A DNA stretch of 34,952 bases from Candidatus Rifleibacteriota bacterium (GCA_028689875.1 JAQVCG010000010.1:6873-41824); one strand, 5' to 3'. Shown: positions 8,859 through 16,643, counted from the stretch's first letter. Numbers and translations: made by a program. The notes: a model not told the origin generated them from the sequence alone.

Positions 8859-9704
8859 GTGCAGCAGCTAAATGACCAGCAGTTAAAATCGATTTGTGCT
8901 ATTTTAGCCCACACAAATAACGGATTAACGAAAACGGAACTTAAAAATACTCTGCTTTACAGTCATATTGAAGAAATAGACGAAGGAAGCAAAAACAATA
9001 ATAACGGTATGTATTATAAAATTGAGTCTAATAAGCGAGATTGGCTTTATGCTTGCTTTGCGAACGATATAAGCAAATGTCACAATGCTTCAAATATATT
9101 TGAATTTATTGAGAATGCATTATCTCCTATTAGCTATACTACCGAGGAAAAACGCGACAAGTATAGGTGGCTACTTGAAGAAACTAACAAAGTCTTATTG
9201 CTAATAGGATTACAAGTAGGTACAGACGGGAAAATTAGGCATGAAATAAAAGCTAATACACTTGATGAAGTGGATCGCAGGGTCAACAGTCTAAGTAAAA
9301 AATTACATGATAGGTCAATCCATTCAGATGTTGTAAAATATTGCTGCCAGGATTATTTGCGAAAAGATTATTTTGATGCTGTTTTTGAAGCCGCAAAAGG
9401 ACTGGCTGAAAGAGTAAGAGAGGTAACAGGTCTGAGAAATGATGGCGGAGAACTTTTTCAAAAAGCCTTTTCTACAAAGGACCCATACTTATTCTTTAAT
9501 GCAATGCAAACAGAAAGTGAAATCAGCGAGTTTAAAGGCTTGAAAGAGCTCTTAGAAGCAATATTTCATTTAGCAAGAAACCCTGTGGCTCATACTCCAA
9601 AGGTAAATTGGAGAGTTGACGAAACAAAAGCTCTTGATATTTTAACTTTAATTTCTTTTGCACATAAGTATCTTGACGAGTGCCATAAAATGCCGAGAAA
9701 ATAA
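8859..9704 (+). CDS. HEPN/Ymh-family protein (TIGR02391-like) leading the type III R-M operon
   Basis: A 281-residue protein starting at GTG 8859, with AGAGG about 9 nt upstream. The C-terminal half (about 150-275) matches the Ymh/TIGR02391 pattern: HxDVVKYC, then AVFEAAKGLAERVRE, a DGGEL motif, and RNPVAH at 240-245. R-N-x3-H is the catalytic motif of HEPN RNases, and the conserved Arg, Asn and His are all present. The N-terminal 130 residues are a separate domain, perhaps like the N-terminal domains of AbiJ-type abortive infection proteins, but that comparison is from memory. The gene is the first of the operon, 18 bp before mod, so it should be expressed with the restriction system. I infer an RNase toxin or regulator role. 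Whether it cuts RNA is not shown; many Ymh proteins have no known function. Confidence 0.85.
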   Translation: MQQLNDQQLKSICAILAHTNNGLTKTELKNTLLYSHIEEIDEGSKNNNNGMYYKIESNKRDWLYACFANDISKCHNASNIFEFIENALSPISYTTEEKRDKYRWLLEETNKVLLLIGLQVGTDGKIRHEIKANTLDEVDRRVNSLSKKLHDRSIHSDVVKYCCQDYLRKDYFDAVFEAAKGLAERVREVTGLRNDGGELFQKAFSTKDPYLFFNAMQTESEISEFKGLKELLEAIFHLARNPVAHTPKVNWRVDETKALDILTLISFAHKYLDECHKMPRK

Positions 9705-9722
9705 AAGAGGAGTATAAGCCAA

Positions 9723-11588
9723 ATGACTGATAAAATGGACGGTTTTTCAATGGATATTGAGCAGGCGCAACGAGATAAGCTGCAAGCTGTATTCCCCGAG
9801 TGTTTCACTGAAGGACGTTTGGATATCGATAAGCTTTTGTCCCTTTGCGGTGAATATATCACGGACGATTTTGAAAAATATGAGTTCAAATGGAAAGGTA
9901 AAAGCGATTGCTTGCGCCTTGCACAGCGACGTAGTACGGCAACTTTGCGCCCCTGCCCGGAAGAAAGCGTAAACTTCGATACAACACAAAACCTCTATAT
10001 CGAGGGCGACAATTTAGAGGTTTTGAAGCTTCTGCAAAAATCATATTTTCGCAAGGTCAAGATGATTTACATAGACCCACCGTACAACACGGGCAATGAT
10101 TTCGTGTATGAGGACGACTTTTCCGACCCAATGCGCCGTTATATGGAAGTTACGCAGCAGACGACAAAAAGCAATCCCGAAACAATGGGACGCTATCATA
10201 CAAATTGGCTTAATATGATGTACCCGCGTTTGCGGCTTGCCGCTAATCTCATGCAAGATGATGGGGTTATTTTTATTTCTATTGATGATAATGAAGTAGA
10301 CAACCTTAAAAAGTTATGTAATGAGGTTTTTGGGGAAGAAAATTTTGTTTCACAGCTTGTATGGGAGCGAGCCTTTTCGCCAAAAAATGACGCAAAATAC
10401 ATTTCTAACAGCCATGACTATGTATTAATGTATGCAAAATCCATTGAGAGTTTTCAAATAGGCAGATTGCCACGAACAGAAGAAGCTAATGCTCGTTATC
10501 AGAACCCTGACAACGATCCACGAGGAGTGTGGATGTCGAGCGACATATCAGTAAAAACATACAATGTTGAATCTGATTATCCAATCACGGCCCCTTCGGG
10601 GCGAGTGATTGAGCCTCCAGCAGGGCGTTGCTGGAGGCTCTCAAAAAATGCATTTTTGGAGAGACTCCAGGATAATAGAATTTGGTTTGGTCCAGACGGA
10701 GATGGGGTGCCTAGAATAAAACGGTTTTTATCCGAACTGAAATTTGACGGTATGGCGCCAACTTCTATTATGTTTTTTAAAGAAGTTGGACACAGCCAAG
10801 AGGGAGCACAGGAACTTTCAAAATTAATGGATGGCGGGTTCTTTAATGGACCAAAGCCTACAAGATTACTAGGTCGTTTATTAAGGCTTGCTAATATTAA
10901 GAAAAATGATAATGATATAATCCTTGACTTCTTCTCTGGCAGCGCAACAACGGCTCATGCCGTTATGCAGCTTAACTCTGAGGATGGCGGCAACCGCCGC
11001 TTCATCATGGTGCAGTTGCCCGAGGTGTGCGACAAGAAGAGCGAGGCATGCAATGCCGGATATAAAAATATTTGCGAAATCGGCAAGGATAGAATACGTC
11101 GCGCCGGTAAGAAAATCTTTGAAGTTGCTGATGACCTGCTAACAATTGGGGGAATTAAACCATCTGTAGATATTGGCTTTAGGGTGTTCAAATTGGATAG
11201 TTCCAATATGAAGTTATGGGACGATACTCCTATAGAGGATAACAACATTGAAACATTGCTTGACCGTATGGCGGCGCACATTGACGGTTTGAAGTTCGAC
11301 AGGAAAGATAGTGATTTGGTTTATGAAATACTGCTTAAAATGGGATACTCTCTTACAGAAAACGTGACCGTGCTTAACATAGACGACTTGACTGTTTACA
11401 GTGTGGGAGAGAGCAATTCTATGCTTGTCTGTTTGCAGCCTGGAATTACTGCCGAGCATATCGAAAAAATGGCTGTATTGCAGCCGAAAAAAATAGTTAT
11501 TGCGGAAAATGCCCTTGCGGATAATTCCGCTATGTCAAACGCCTTTTATCTTCTTGAAAACAAAGGCATTGAGCTGAAAACGGTGTGA
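9723..11588 (+). CDS. mod: type III restriction-modification system, DNA adenine methyltransferase subunit (Mod)
   Basis: A 621-residue beta-class N6-adenine methyltransferase. The N-terminus has the type III Mod block NLYIEGDNLEVLKLLQKSY (residues 90-108), catalytic motif IV DPPYNTGNDF (118-127), a target-recognition region in about 190-390, and the AdoMet-binding motif DFFSGSATTAH (402-412). Motif IV before motif I defines the beta class. AGAGGAG lies before the ATG. Mod should recognise a short asymmetric site, methylate one strand, and also serve as the recognition subunit of the Mod-Res nuclease. The stop is close to the next start. Two strong inverted repeats lie inside the recognition-region coding sequence (10583-10640). 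No homopolymer or tandem repeat suggests phase variation. The recognition sequence cannot be predicted here. Confidence 0.96.
   Translation: MTDKMDGFSMDIEQAQRDKLQAVFPECFTEGRLDIDKLLSLCGEYITDDFEKYEFKWKGKSDCLRLAQRRSTATLRPCPEESVNFDTTQNLYIEGDNLEVLKLLQKSYFRKVKMIYIDPPYNTGNDFVYEDDFSDPMRRYMEVTQQTTKSNPETMGRYHTNWLNMMYPRLRLAANLMQDDGVIFISIDDNEVDNLKKLCNEVFGEENFVSQLVWERAFSPKNDAKYISNSHDYVLMYAKSIESFQIGRLPRTEEANARYQNPDNDPRGVWMSSDISVKTYNVESDYPITAPSGRVIEPPAGRCWRLSKNAFLERLQDNRIWFGPDGDGVPRIKRFLSELKFDGMAPTSIMFFKEVGHSQEGAQELSKLMDGGFFNGPKPTRLLGRLLRLANIKKNDNDIILDFFSGSATTAHAVMQLNSEDGGNRRFIMVQLPEVCDKKSEACNAGYKNICEIGKDRIRRAGKKIFEVADDLLTIGGIKPSVDIGFRVFKLDSSNMKLWDDTPIEDNNIETLLDRMAAHIDGLKFDRKDSDLVYEILLKMGYSLTENVTVLNIDDLTVYSVGESNSMLVCLQPGITAEHIEKMAVLQPKKIVIAENALADNSAMSNAFYLLENKGIELKTV
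10583..10640 (+). repeat. two adjacent inverted repeats inside mod
   Basis: The first pairs AATCAC (10583-10588) with GTGATT (10605-10610) and contains an inner CCCC/GGGG stem around TTC. The second is a perfect 12-bp palindromic stem, GAGCCTCCAGCA (10611-10622) with its complement at 10629-10640, around a 6-nt loop. Both fall in the conserved Mod segment encoding TAPSGR and PPAGRCWR, so the protein sequence partly constrains them. They could form strong mRNA hairpins. Confidence 0.8.
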
Positions 11589-11599
11589 GGGGAATTGAC

Positions 11600-12139
11600 A
11601 TGAAAAAATTCCTTGAATCTTCTTGGACAATAGGAATTGCAACAACTTTACTTGGTTTCATTCTTACCGTTAGTTATGACTTAATAAAGGAAAAACAAGT
11701 ATTTACAACGATAGGGAAGTTCTTTTCAATATTATGGGGTTGGATTATCACATTTCTAACTTTTGATTTGAAAGTATGGTGGGTATTGTTAGGAATTGCT
11801 GTTATATTTTTTGCTTTATATACTATTGTAAAAATTATCGAAAAGAAAGAGCTATTGAAACCTGAATTTACTGACTATACACAAGATAAATTTCGTATAT
11901 GGAAATGGTCTTGGGGGTGGAAATTTAACAAAATGAAAAATGTTTGGCAAATTGTAAATCTACAAGCTCATTGCCCCAAATGTGATACTCCGATGATTAA
12001 TAAAGGCTTTGGCATATTTCAATGTCCCCGATGTGCTTATAATCCAGAGAGTTATGATCATGAGGAACCATATGAAGTTGTAAAGGTAATTTCTGATAAC
12101 TTGTACCGTCAAAAAAATAAGGGAGAAATACAATCGTGA
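11600..12139 (+). CDS. membrane-anchored zinc-ribbon protein between mod and res
   Basis: I chose ATG 11600 (179 residues) because GAGGGG lies 7 nt upstream; a GTG at 11585 would add five residues and overlap the mod stop. The N-terminus has hydrophobic segments at about residues 9-26 and 58-80, with a third possible at 40-56, so it is an integral membrane protein. A Trp-rich stretch follows (100-108), then a zinc ribbon with Cys125/Cys128 and Cys142/Cys145. There is no enzyme motif. Its stop overlaps the GTG of res (GTGA), so it is translationally tied to res. Standard type III systems consist of mod and res only, so this is a passenger. Membrane placement with a ribbon that could bind nucleic acid suggests an effector or sensor role, but that is inference. 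Confidence 0.83.
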   Translation: MKKFLESSWTIGIATTLLGFILTVSYDLIKEKQVFTTIGKFFSILWGWIITFLTFDLKVWWVLLGIAVIFFALYTIVKIIEKKELLKPEFTDYTQDKFRIWKWSWGWKFNKMKNVWQIVNLQAHCPKCDTPMINKGFGIFQCPRCAYNPESYDHEEPYEVVKVISDNLYRQKNKGEIQS

Positions 12140-15100
12140 AATTGAAGTTCAAGCAACAAAATTTTCAGACTGACGCAGTTAACGCAGTATGCGCTCTTTT
12201 TGACGGTCAGCAACGAGAAACTTCTGCGTTTAGCATGGAGCGCAGCGGTAATGAAATGCGCTTGTTTAAAGATTTTGGTCTTGCAAATGCGCTATGCTTG
12301 AACGACGAGGATATTGTTGAAAATATGAGGGCGGTACAGAGAAAAAATCTTTTGCCGCAGACAGAGGATTTGCAATATCGGCAGTTTTCAATTGAAATGG
12401 AAACGGGTACTGGGAAAACCTATGTTTACACAAAAACCATTTATGAGCTAAATCGTCTTTATGGCTTTACAAAGTTTATCATTGTAGTGCCGAGCGTTGC
12501 AATACGTGAGGGTGTATACAAATCCTTGCAAATCACTCAGGAGCATTTTTCAGCGCTGTATGATAATGTACCTTGCCGTTATTTCATATATAATAGCGCA
12601 AAACTGTCTGATGTGCGCTGCTTTGCCACAAGCGCTAATATTGAGATTATGATTATCAATATAGACGCTTTCCGCAAAGCAGAAAATGTAATAAATCAAC
12701 AGCAAGACCGTTTGAATGGCGATGCTGCAATTCGCTTAATACAGGCCACAAATCCTATCGTCATAATCGACGAGCCGCAGAGCGTTGACAATACTCAAAA
12801 GGCAAAGGATGCTATTTCGTCCCTTAAGCCCATGTGTGTTTTCCGCTATTCAGCTACCCATCGTGAAAAGGTTAACCTACTTTATCGCCTAACGCCTGTT
12901 GATGCTTATCAAATGGGACTTGTAAAGCAAATATGCGTATCAAGCAATCAAATTGCCGGAGGATTTAATAAGCCGTATATCAGACTGTTGTCTGTTTCTA
13001 ATGACAACGGGTTTCGTGCGCGTGTTGAAATAGATATTGCAGACAAGGACGGAAAGGTTAATAGAAAATCAATTATCGTAAAACAGGATGCGGATTTGTA
13101 TAAGTTGTCTGGAAACCGCAATTTATACGAGGGATATACCATTTCTGGTATTGACTGCACGCCTGGAATGGAACAGATAGAATTATCTGGTGTGGATGAA
13201 GTGCAACTTGGAAAATCCATGGGTGATTTTGACGAAAATATAATCAAGCGTGCGCAGATACGCCGGACAATTGAGGCTCATTTAGACAAGGAATTGCGAT
13301 ATACTGAAAAAGGGATAAAGGTTTTGTCTCTATTCTTCATTGATGAAGTGAAGAAATATCGTAGCGAAGACGGTGGCAAGGGCATCTACGCCGAAATGTT
13401 TGAAGATGCTTACTCTGAATTAATGAAGCTGCCTAAATATGAACAGTTGCGCAGACGCTTTCTCAGCGATGCAGAACGCATACATGACGGATATTTTTCG
13501 CAGGACAAAAAGGGCAACTACAAAAACACCAAGGGCGACACACAGGACGATTACAACACCTACAACACGATTATGAAAGACAAAGAATGGCTTTTATCTT
13601 TCGATTGCCCCTTGCGCTTCATTTTTTCCCATTCTACGCTAAAAGAAGGGTGGGACAATCCAAATGTATTTCAGGTTTGTACCTTAATTGAACAGAAAAG
13701 CTCACTTACTGCTCGTCAAAAGGTTGGACGTGGCTTACGCCTTTGCGTTAATCAAAATGGAGAGCGCATAGAGGATAGGGATATAAACCTTCTGCATGTC
13801 ATGGCGAATGAAAGTTTTGCAGAGTTTGCAGATAAGCTGCAAAGGGAAATTGAAGATGAAACAGGTGTAAAGTTTGGCGTATTGAAGCTTGACTCGTTTA
13901 GCGGAATGGTATTTGAAGAAACTGTTACCGAGGTAAATCCGCTGACAAAGGAACAGGCTACAACGCTTATTTCCCACTTAGCAGGCGAGGGTTTTATAAA
14001 ATCCGATATGCCCGCATCTGCGCCTTTTGAATTGCCACAGGAGCTTGAAACTGCAAAAACAAAAGCCATAGAGGTTATTGCCCGCGAAGGTGTCATTACT
14101 CCGGAAGCCATAATCGAACTTACTGCGCAAAAAACTGTTGTTGTGCAAAAATCCATTTCTTATGACAATGCGCAAGAGCTTTTGACTTGTTTTGAAAACA
14201 AGGGATATATAACGAAGTCAGGCAAGATAAAAGATGGTATGAAAACCGCCATACAGGGCGGAACGCTTGAACTGCCACCGCACTTGGAAAGTGCAAGGAC
14301 GCAGATTGAAAATGTGATACGTCGTGCTGATACAAAACCGCATATTCGTGATGCTTCGAGGGATGTTACAGTATGTCTGAAAAAGGAAGTCACTGTATCG
14401 CAGGAGTTCTTAGAATTGTGGGATAAGATAAAGCAAAAGACCACATATCGTGTAAAAATTGATGAAAGCGAATTGGTGTACAGAAGCATCAAGAGATTGG
14501 TGGACATGGCGCCAATACCCATGGCGCGTTTAATTACTCAGACAGCTGATATTCATATTGACAATCCGGGTGTAACCTACACCGAGCGCGGTATAAAAAC
14601 TGCTACTATTTCGGACAGTTATTTGTCACTCCCAAATATTCTTACAATTATAGGCGAACAAACTTTAACTAAACGTGCGACTGTTTATGAAATACTCAAA
14701 GAAAGTGGGCGCCTTTCGGATTTTCTGAACAATCCGCAGATGTTTATTGAGAATGTGACGCAGATAATTTTAGATGTTCGTCGCACTCTTGCGATAGATG
14801 GTATTAGTTACAAAAAAATCTATGGTGAAGAATATTTTATACAGGAGATTTTTGATAGCGCAGAGCTTATCGCTAATCTGGACATAAACGCTATAGCTGT
14901 AGAGCATAGCGTTTATGATTATGTTATTTATGACAGTACAACGGTTGAAAAGCCGTTTGCACTTGAGTTGGACGATGATCCCGATGTAAAGATGTTTTTT
15001 AAACTGCCGAGTCGTTTCAAGGTGGATACGCCTATAGGCACATATAATCCCGACTGGGCGGTTTATCTTGAAATTGACGGAATGAAAAAACTTTATTTTG

Positions 15101-15255
15101 TGCTGGAAACAAAGGGAAAGATTAATGAGCTTGATTTGCGAGGTCGTGAGGATTTGAAAATCCGTTGTGGTAGGGCGCATTTCAAAGCATTAGGCAATGG
15201 CGCAGAACTTAATGTGGCTACCAGATGGAAAGATTTTAAGACAAGAAATGTTTGA
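12136..15255 (+). CDS. res: type III restriction enzyme, Res subunit (helicase and endonuclease)
   Basis: A 1039-residue protein from GTG 12136, with GGGAG about 10 nt upstream and a GTGA overlap with the previous gene. The superfamily 2 helicase core has Walker A METGTGKT (88-95), Walker B DEPQ (212-215), motif III SAT, and the GWDNPNVFQVCTL and QKVGRGLRL motifs of the second RecA-like domain. The C-terminal nuclease shows a PD-(D/E)xK signature: Asp973 in NPDW and Glu991-Thr-Lys993 in LETKGK. The length is normal for the family (about 900-1050). Res would hydrolyse ATP to move along or slide on DNA from Mod-bound sites and cut beside them. All key residues are intact, so the system looks active. 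No clear terminator follows. Confidence 0.96.
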   Translation: MKLKFKQQNFQTDAVNAVCALFDGQQRETSAFSMERSGNEMRLFKDFGLANALCLNDEDIVENMRAVQRKNLLPQTEDLQYRQFSIEMETGTGKTYVYTKTIYELNRLYGFTKFIIVVPSVAIREGVYKSLQITQEHFSALYDNVPCRYFIYNSAKLSDVRCFATSANIEIMIINIDAFRKAENVINQQQDRLNGDAAIRLIQATNPIVIIDEPQSVDNTQKAKDAISSLKPMCVFRYSATHREKVNLLYRLTPVDAYQMGLVKQICVSSNQIAGGFNKPYIRLLSVSNDNGFRARVEIDIADKDGKVNRKSIIVKQDADLYKLSGNRNLYEGYTISGIDCTPGMEQIELSGVDEVQLGKSMGDFDENIIKRAQIRRTIEAHLDKELRYTEKGIKVLSLFFIDEVKKYRSEDGGKGIYAEMFEDAYSELMKLPKYEQLRRRFLSDAERIHDGYFSQDKKGNYKNTKGDTQDDYNTYNTIMKDKEWLLSFDCPLRFIFSHSTLKEGWDNPNVFQVCTLIEQKSSLTARQKVGRGLRLCVNQNGERIEDRDINLLHVMANESFAEFADKLQREIEDETGVKFGVLKLDSFSGMVFEETVTEVNPLTKEQATTLISHLAGEGFIKSDMPASAPFELPQELETAKTKAIEVIAREGVITPEAIIELTAQKTVVVQKSISYDNAQELLTCFENKGYITKSGKIKDGMKTAIQGGTLELPPHLESARTQIENVIRRADTKPHIRDASRDVTVCLKKEVTVSQEFLELWDKIKQKTTYRVKIDESELVYRSIKRLVDMAPIPMARLITQTADIHIDNPGVTYTERGIKTATISDSYLSLPNILTIIGEQTLTKRATVYEILKESGRLSDFLNNPQMFIENVTQIILDVRRTLAIDGISYKKIYGEEYFIQEIFDSAELIANLDINAIAVEHSVYDYVIYDSTTVEKPFALELDDDPDVKMFFKLPSRFKVDTPIGTYNPDWAVYLEIDGMKKLYFVLETKGKINELDLRGREDLKIRCGRAHFKALGNGAELNVATRWKDFKTRNV

Positions 15256-15567
15256 GCAAGATTTGAGATTGCTTCTTTTATTGTCTTTGTCAATACATTA
15301 AATTTTAAATTGCGTTCGCAGGCGGCCACGATTGCGTGCGTTTCATTAACCGTATTACTTCTCAAAGTTGAGTCATACGACCTTTGAATTGTCGCATAAT
15401 TTGCGACAGTTGCATTATCCAGTTCCTCTTTTAATGCATTGTTGATGTGTTTACCAATTGTCTTAATATTACGATCAAATAATTCTGCCAGTGTTTTGAC
15501 GGCAATTAAAAAGACACGCGGTTGGCGGGTCTTTGTTAAATACAGTTCCTTGAACGCAAGCTTTCTT
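15256..15567 (-). pseudogene. rhuM-family gene relic
   Basis: This 312-bp stretch between convergent genes is a broken gene on the minus strand. About 15500-15392 reads as a RhuM N-terminal segment, with LAELFDRN, IKTIGKHINNALKEELDN and ATVANYATIQ. The next stretch (about 15390-15333) matches the intact RhuM-Fic gene around 16082-16136 at the DNA level, sharing GAAGTAATACGGTTAATGAAACGCACGCA. In the intact gene's frame GGA has become TGA. About 20 bp are missing before this point relative to the intact gene. The reading frame continues into the antisense of res with no further family features. The relic has no proper start. It is most likely the remains of a second rhuM gene. Confidence 0.65.
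15491..15539. repeat. direct repeat, copy A (degenerate)
   Basis: This 49-bp segment matches 16573-16619 in the same orientation with only a few differences (T/C, A/C, and one- or two-base indels). It includes a decayed version of the terminator hairpin at 16590-16617, since AAAAAGACACGC no longer pairs fully with GCGGGTCTTTG. The two copies flank the intact RhuM-Fic gene. Confidence 0.8.
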
Positions 15568-16491
15568 TTAAGCTATGCAGTTCATTATAATATTTATCAT
15601 CATTTCTTTTTCTTCCGGACGAGATTCTGCAATCATAATCGTCAAAGCAACTAATGTATAATCAGCGAGTCGTTTTTCTCCATTACTAAACAAGGCATTG
15701 TTTTTATCCAAAAAATATAGAAAAATAGTTGCTGCAATTCTTTTGTTCCCATCTGAAAAACTATGGTTTTTCGTTATGAAGTAAAGCAGATTTGCTGCTT
15801 TTTCTTCAAGAGATGGATAGATATCCTTTCCAGAAAAAGTCTGATAAATATTTCCAATACTGCTCTTAAATGATTCATCCTTTTCACTTCCAAACAATTC
15901 AGAGTTTGAAGCAAATTTCATACTGTCAATGATAGTTCTGCATTCCTCATAACTCAGTATATAGGTGGTCTCATTGCCTTTAGGTTTTTTTATAACTTGA
16001 TGGTCGTAATCATCAAGCAGATCAAGCGCGACATTATAGTGTTCAATTACCGAAAGTACTTGTTTGGCATCAAGAGAATTCTGCGTGCGTTTCATTAACC
16101 GTATTACTTCTCCAAGCTGATTCATACGGTTATTGTTGACTGCATATCCTTTGATTATGTAGTCTTTAAGGACGTTGTTTGCCCAACGGCGAAAAGCTAC
16201 ACCGCGTTTGGATTTTACACGGTAGCCCACAGAAATTATGACATCGAGATTATAAATTTTAGGCGGTCTATGACTCGGTAAATTACTTTCGTGCATATTT
16301 TGCACGGAAGTGGTTTCTGTTAATTCACCTTCCTTAAAAATATTCAAAACATGCCTGCTAATTACACTCCTATCTTTTTCAAATAGCTCTGCCATTTGAT
16401 CTAATGTCAGCCAAACTGTTTCCTGATCCGGAGATACAGGAACTTCAAGTCTCAATTCATTATCTTTAAATATTACGATTTCATTGCTCAT
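15568..16491 (-). CDS. RhuM-Fic/Doc fusion protein
   Basis: From ATG 16491 the product has 307 residues. An upstream TTG would add 32 residues that overlap the repeat and are not family-like; the ribosome site before 16491 is weak. Residues about 1-125 are the RhuM part, with TVWLTLDQMAELFEKDRSV, then YNLDVIISVGYRVKSKRG and FRRWANNVLKDY. The C-terminal part is a Fic/Doc domain with HSFSDGNKRI at 243-252, which fits the Fic consensus HxFx(D/E)GN(K/G)R. Doc-type proteins modify targets with AMP or phosphate. The protein lies convergent to res. It is probably a toxin-like or defence factor; no separate antitoxin gene is visible, so inhibition may be internal or absent. A shattered relative lies directly downstream. 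Confidence 0.88.
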   Translation of the reverse strand: MSNEIVIFKDNELRLEVPVSPDQETVWLTLDQMAELFEKDRSVISRHVLNIFKEGELTETTSVQNMHESNLPSHRPPKIYNLDVIISVGYRVKSKRGVAFRRWANNVLKDYIIKGYAVNNNRMNQLGEVIRLMKRTQNSLDAKQVLSVIEHYNVALDLLDDYDHQVIKKPKGNETTYILSYEECRTIIDSMKFASNSELFGSEKDESFKSSIGNIYQTFSGKDIYPSLEEKAANLLYFITKNHSFSDGNKRIAATIFLYFLDKNNALFSNGEKRLADYTLVALTIMIAESRPEEKEMMINIIMNCIA

Positions 16492-16536
16492 TTTAGTTTG
16501 CCATTTCTTGAAGTGCCTTGGATAATGCGTCTCGTT

Positions 16537-16558
16537 ACTATAACACGTAATCACGTAT
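16537..16558 (-). promoter_or_regulatory. possible promoter and operator of the RhuM-Fic gene
   Basis: On the minus strand TATAGT (16542-16537) could be a -10 box, but no good -35 box lies upstream. Just before it TACGTG occurs twice, 8 bp apart (about 16557-16544), which could be a binding site for an autoregulator. The evidence is weak. Confidence 0.3.
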
Positions 16559-16572
16559 GATGCTACCCATCT

Positions 16573-16619
16573 GTGTTTTGACGGCAATCAAAAAGACCCG
16601 CGTTGGCGGGTCTTTTTAA
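16573..16619. repeat. direct repeat, copy B (intact)
   Basis: Same-orientation partner of 15491-15539, 1,082 bp further on. This copy contains the intact terminator at 16590-16617 plus GTGTTTTGACGGCAAT on its left. It marks the junction between the accessory block and the resident operon to the right. Confidence 0.8.
16590..16617 (-). terminator. intrinsic terminator of the C39 protein operon
   Basis: AAAAAGACCCGC (16590-16601) pairs perfectly with GCGGGTCTTTTT (16606-16617) around a 4-nt loop, giving a 12-bp stem with T-tracts on both strands. It lies 26 bp after the stop of the small membrane protein gene at 16644 and could also stop transcription from the other side. Confidence 0.85.
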
Positions 16620-16643
16620 GTAGGTGTATTACTTTTCCGGAGG

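Noticed and set aside
9723-11588. Phase-variable mod (phasevarion)
   Set aside because: No homopolymer or short tandem repeat long enough for slipped-strand switching was found in or before mod.
13752-14156. Antisense frame of 134 codons in res
   Set aside because: It lies wholly inside the well-supported res gene on the other strand and has no family features.
15093-15365. Minus-strand frame of 90 codons crossing the end of res
   Set aside because: Its upstream part is the end of the rhuM relic and its downstream part is antisense of res; not an independent gene.
15491-16619. CRISPR array or insertion sequence
   Set aside because: There are only two repeat copies about 1.1 kb apart with a gene between; no array spacing, inverted ends or transposase.
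8600-16620. Integrase-driven island or prophage
   Set aside because: No integrase, transposase, phage structural gene or tRNA is present; only short repeats mark the edges, so the route of entry is open.
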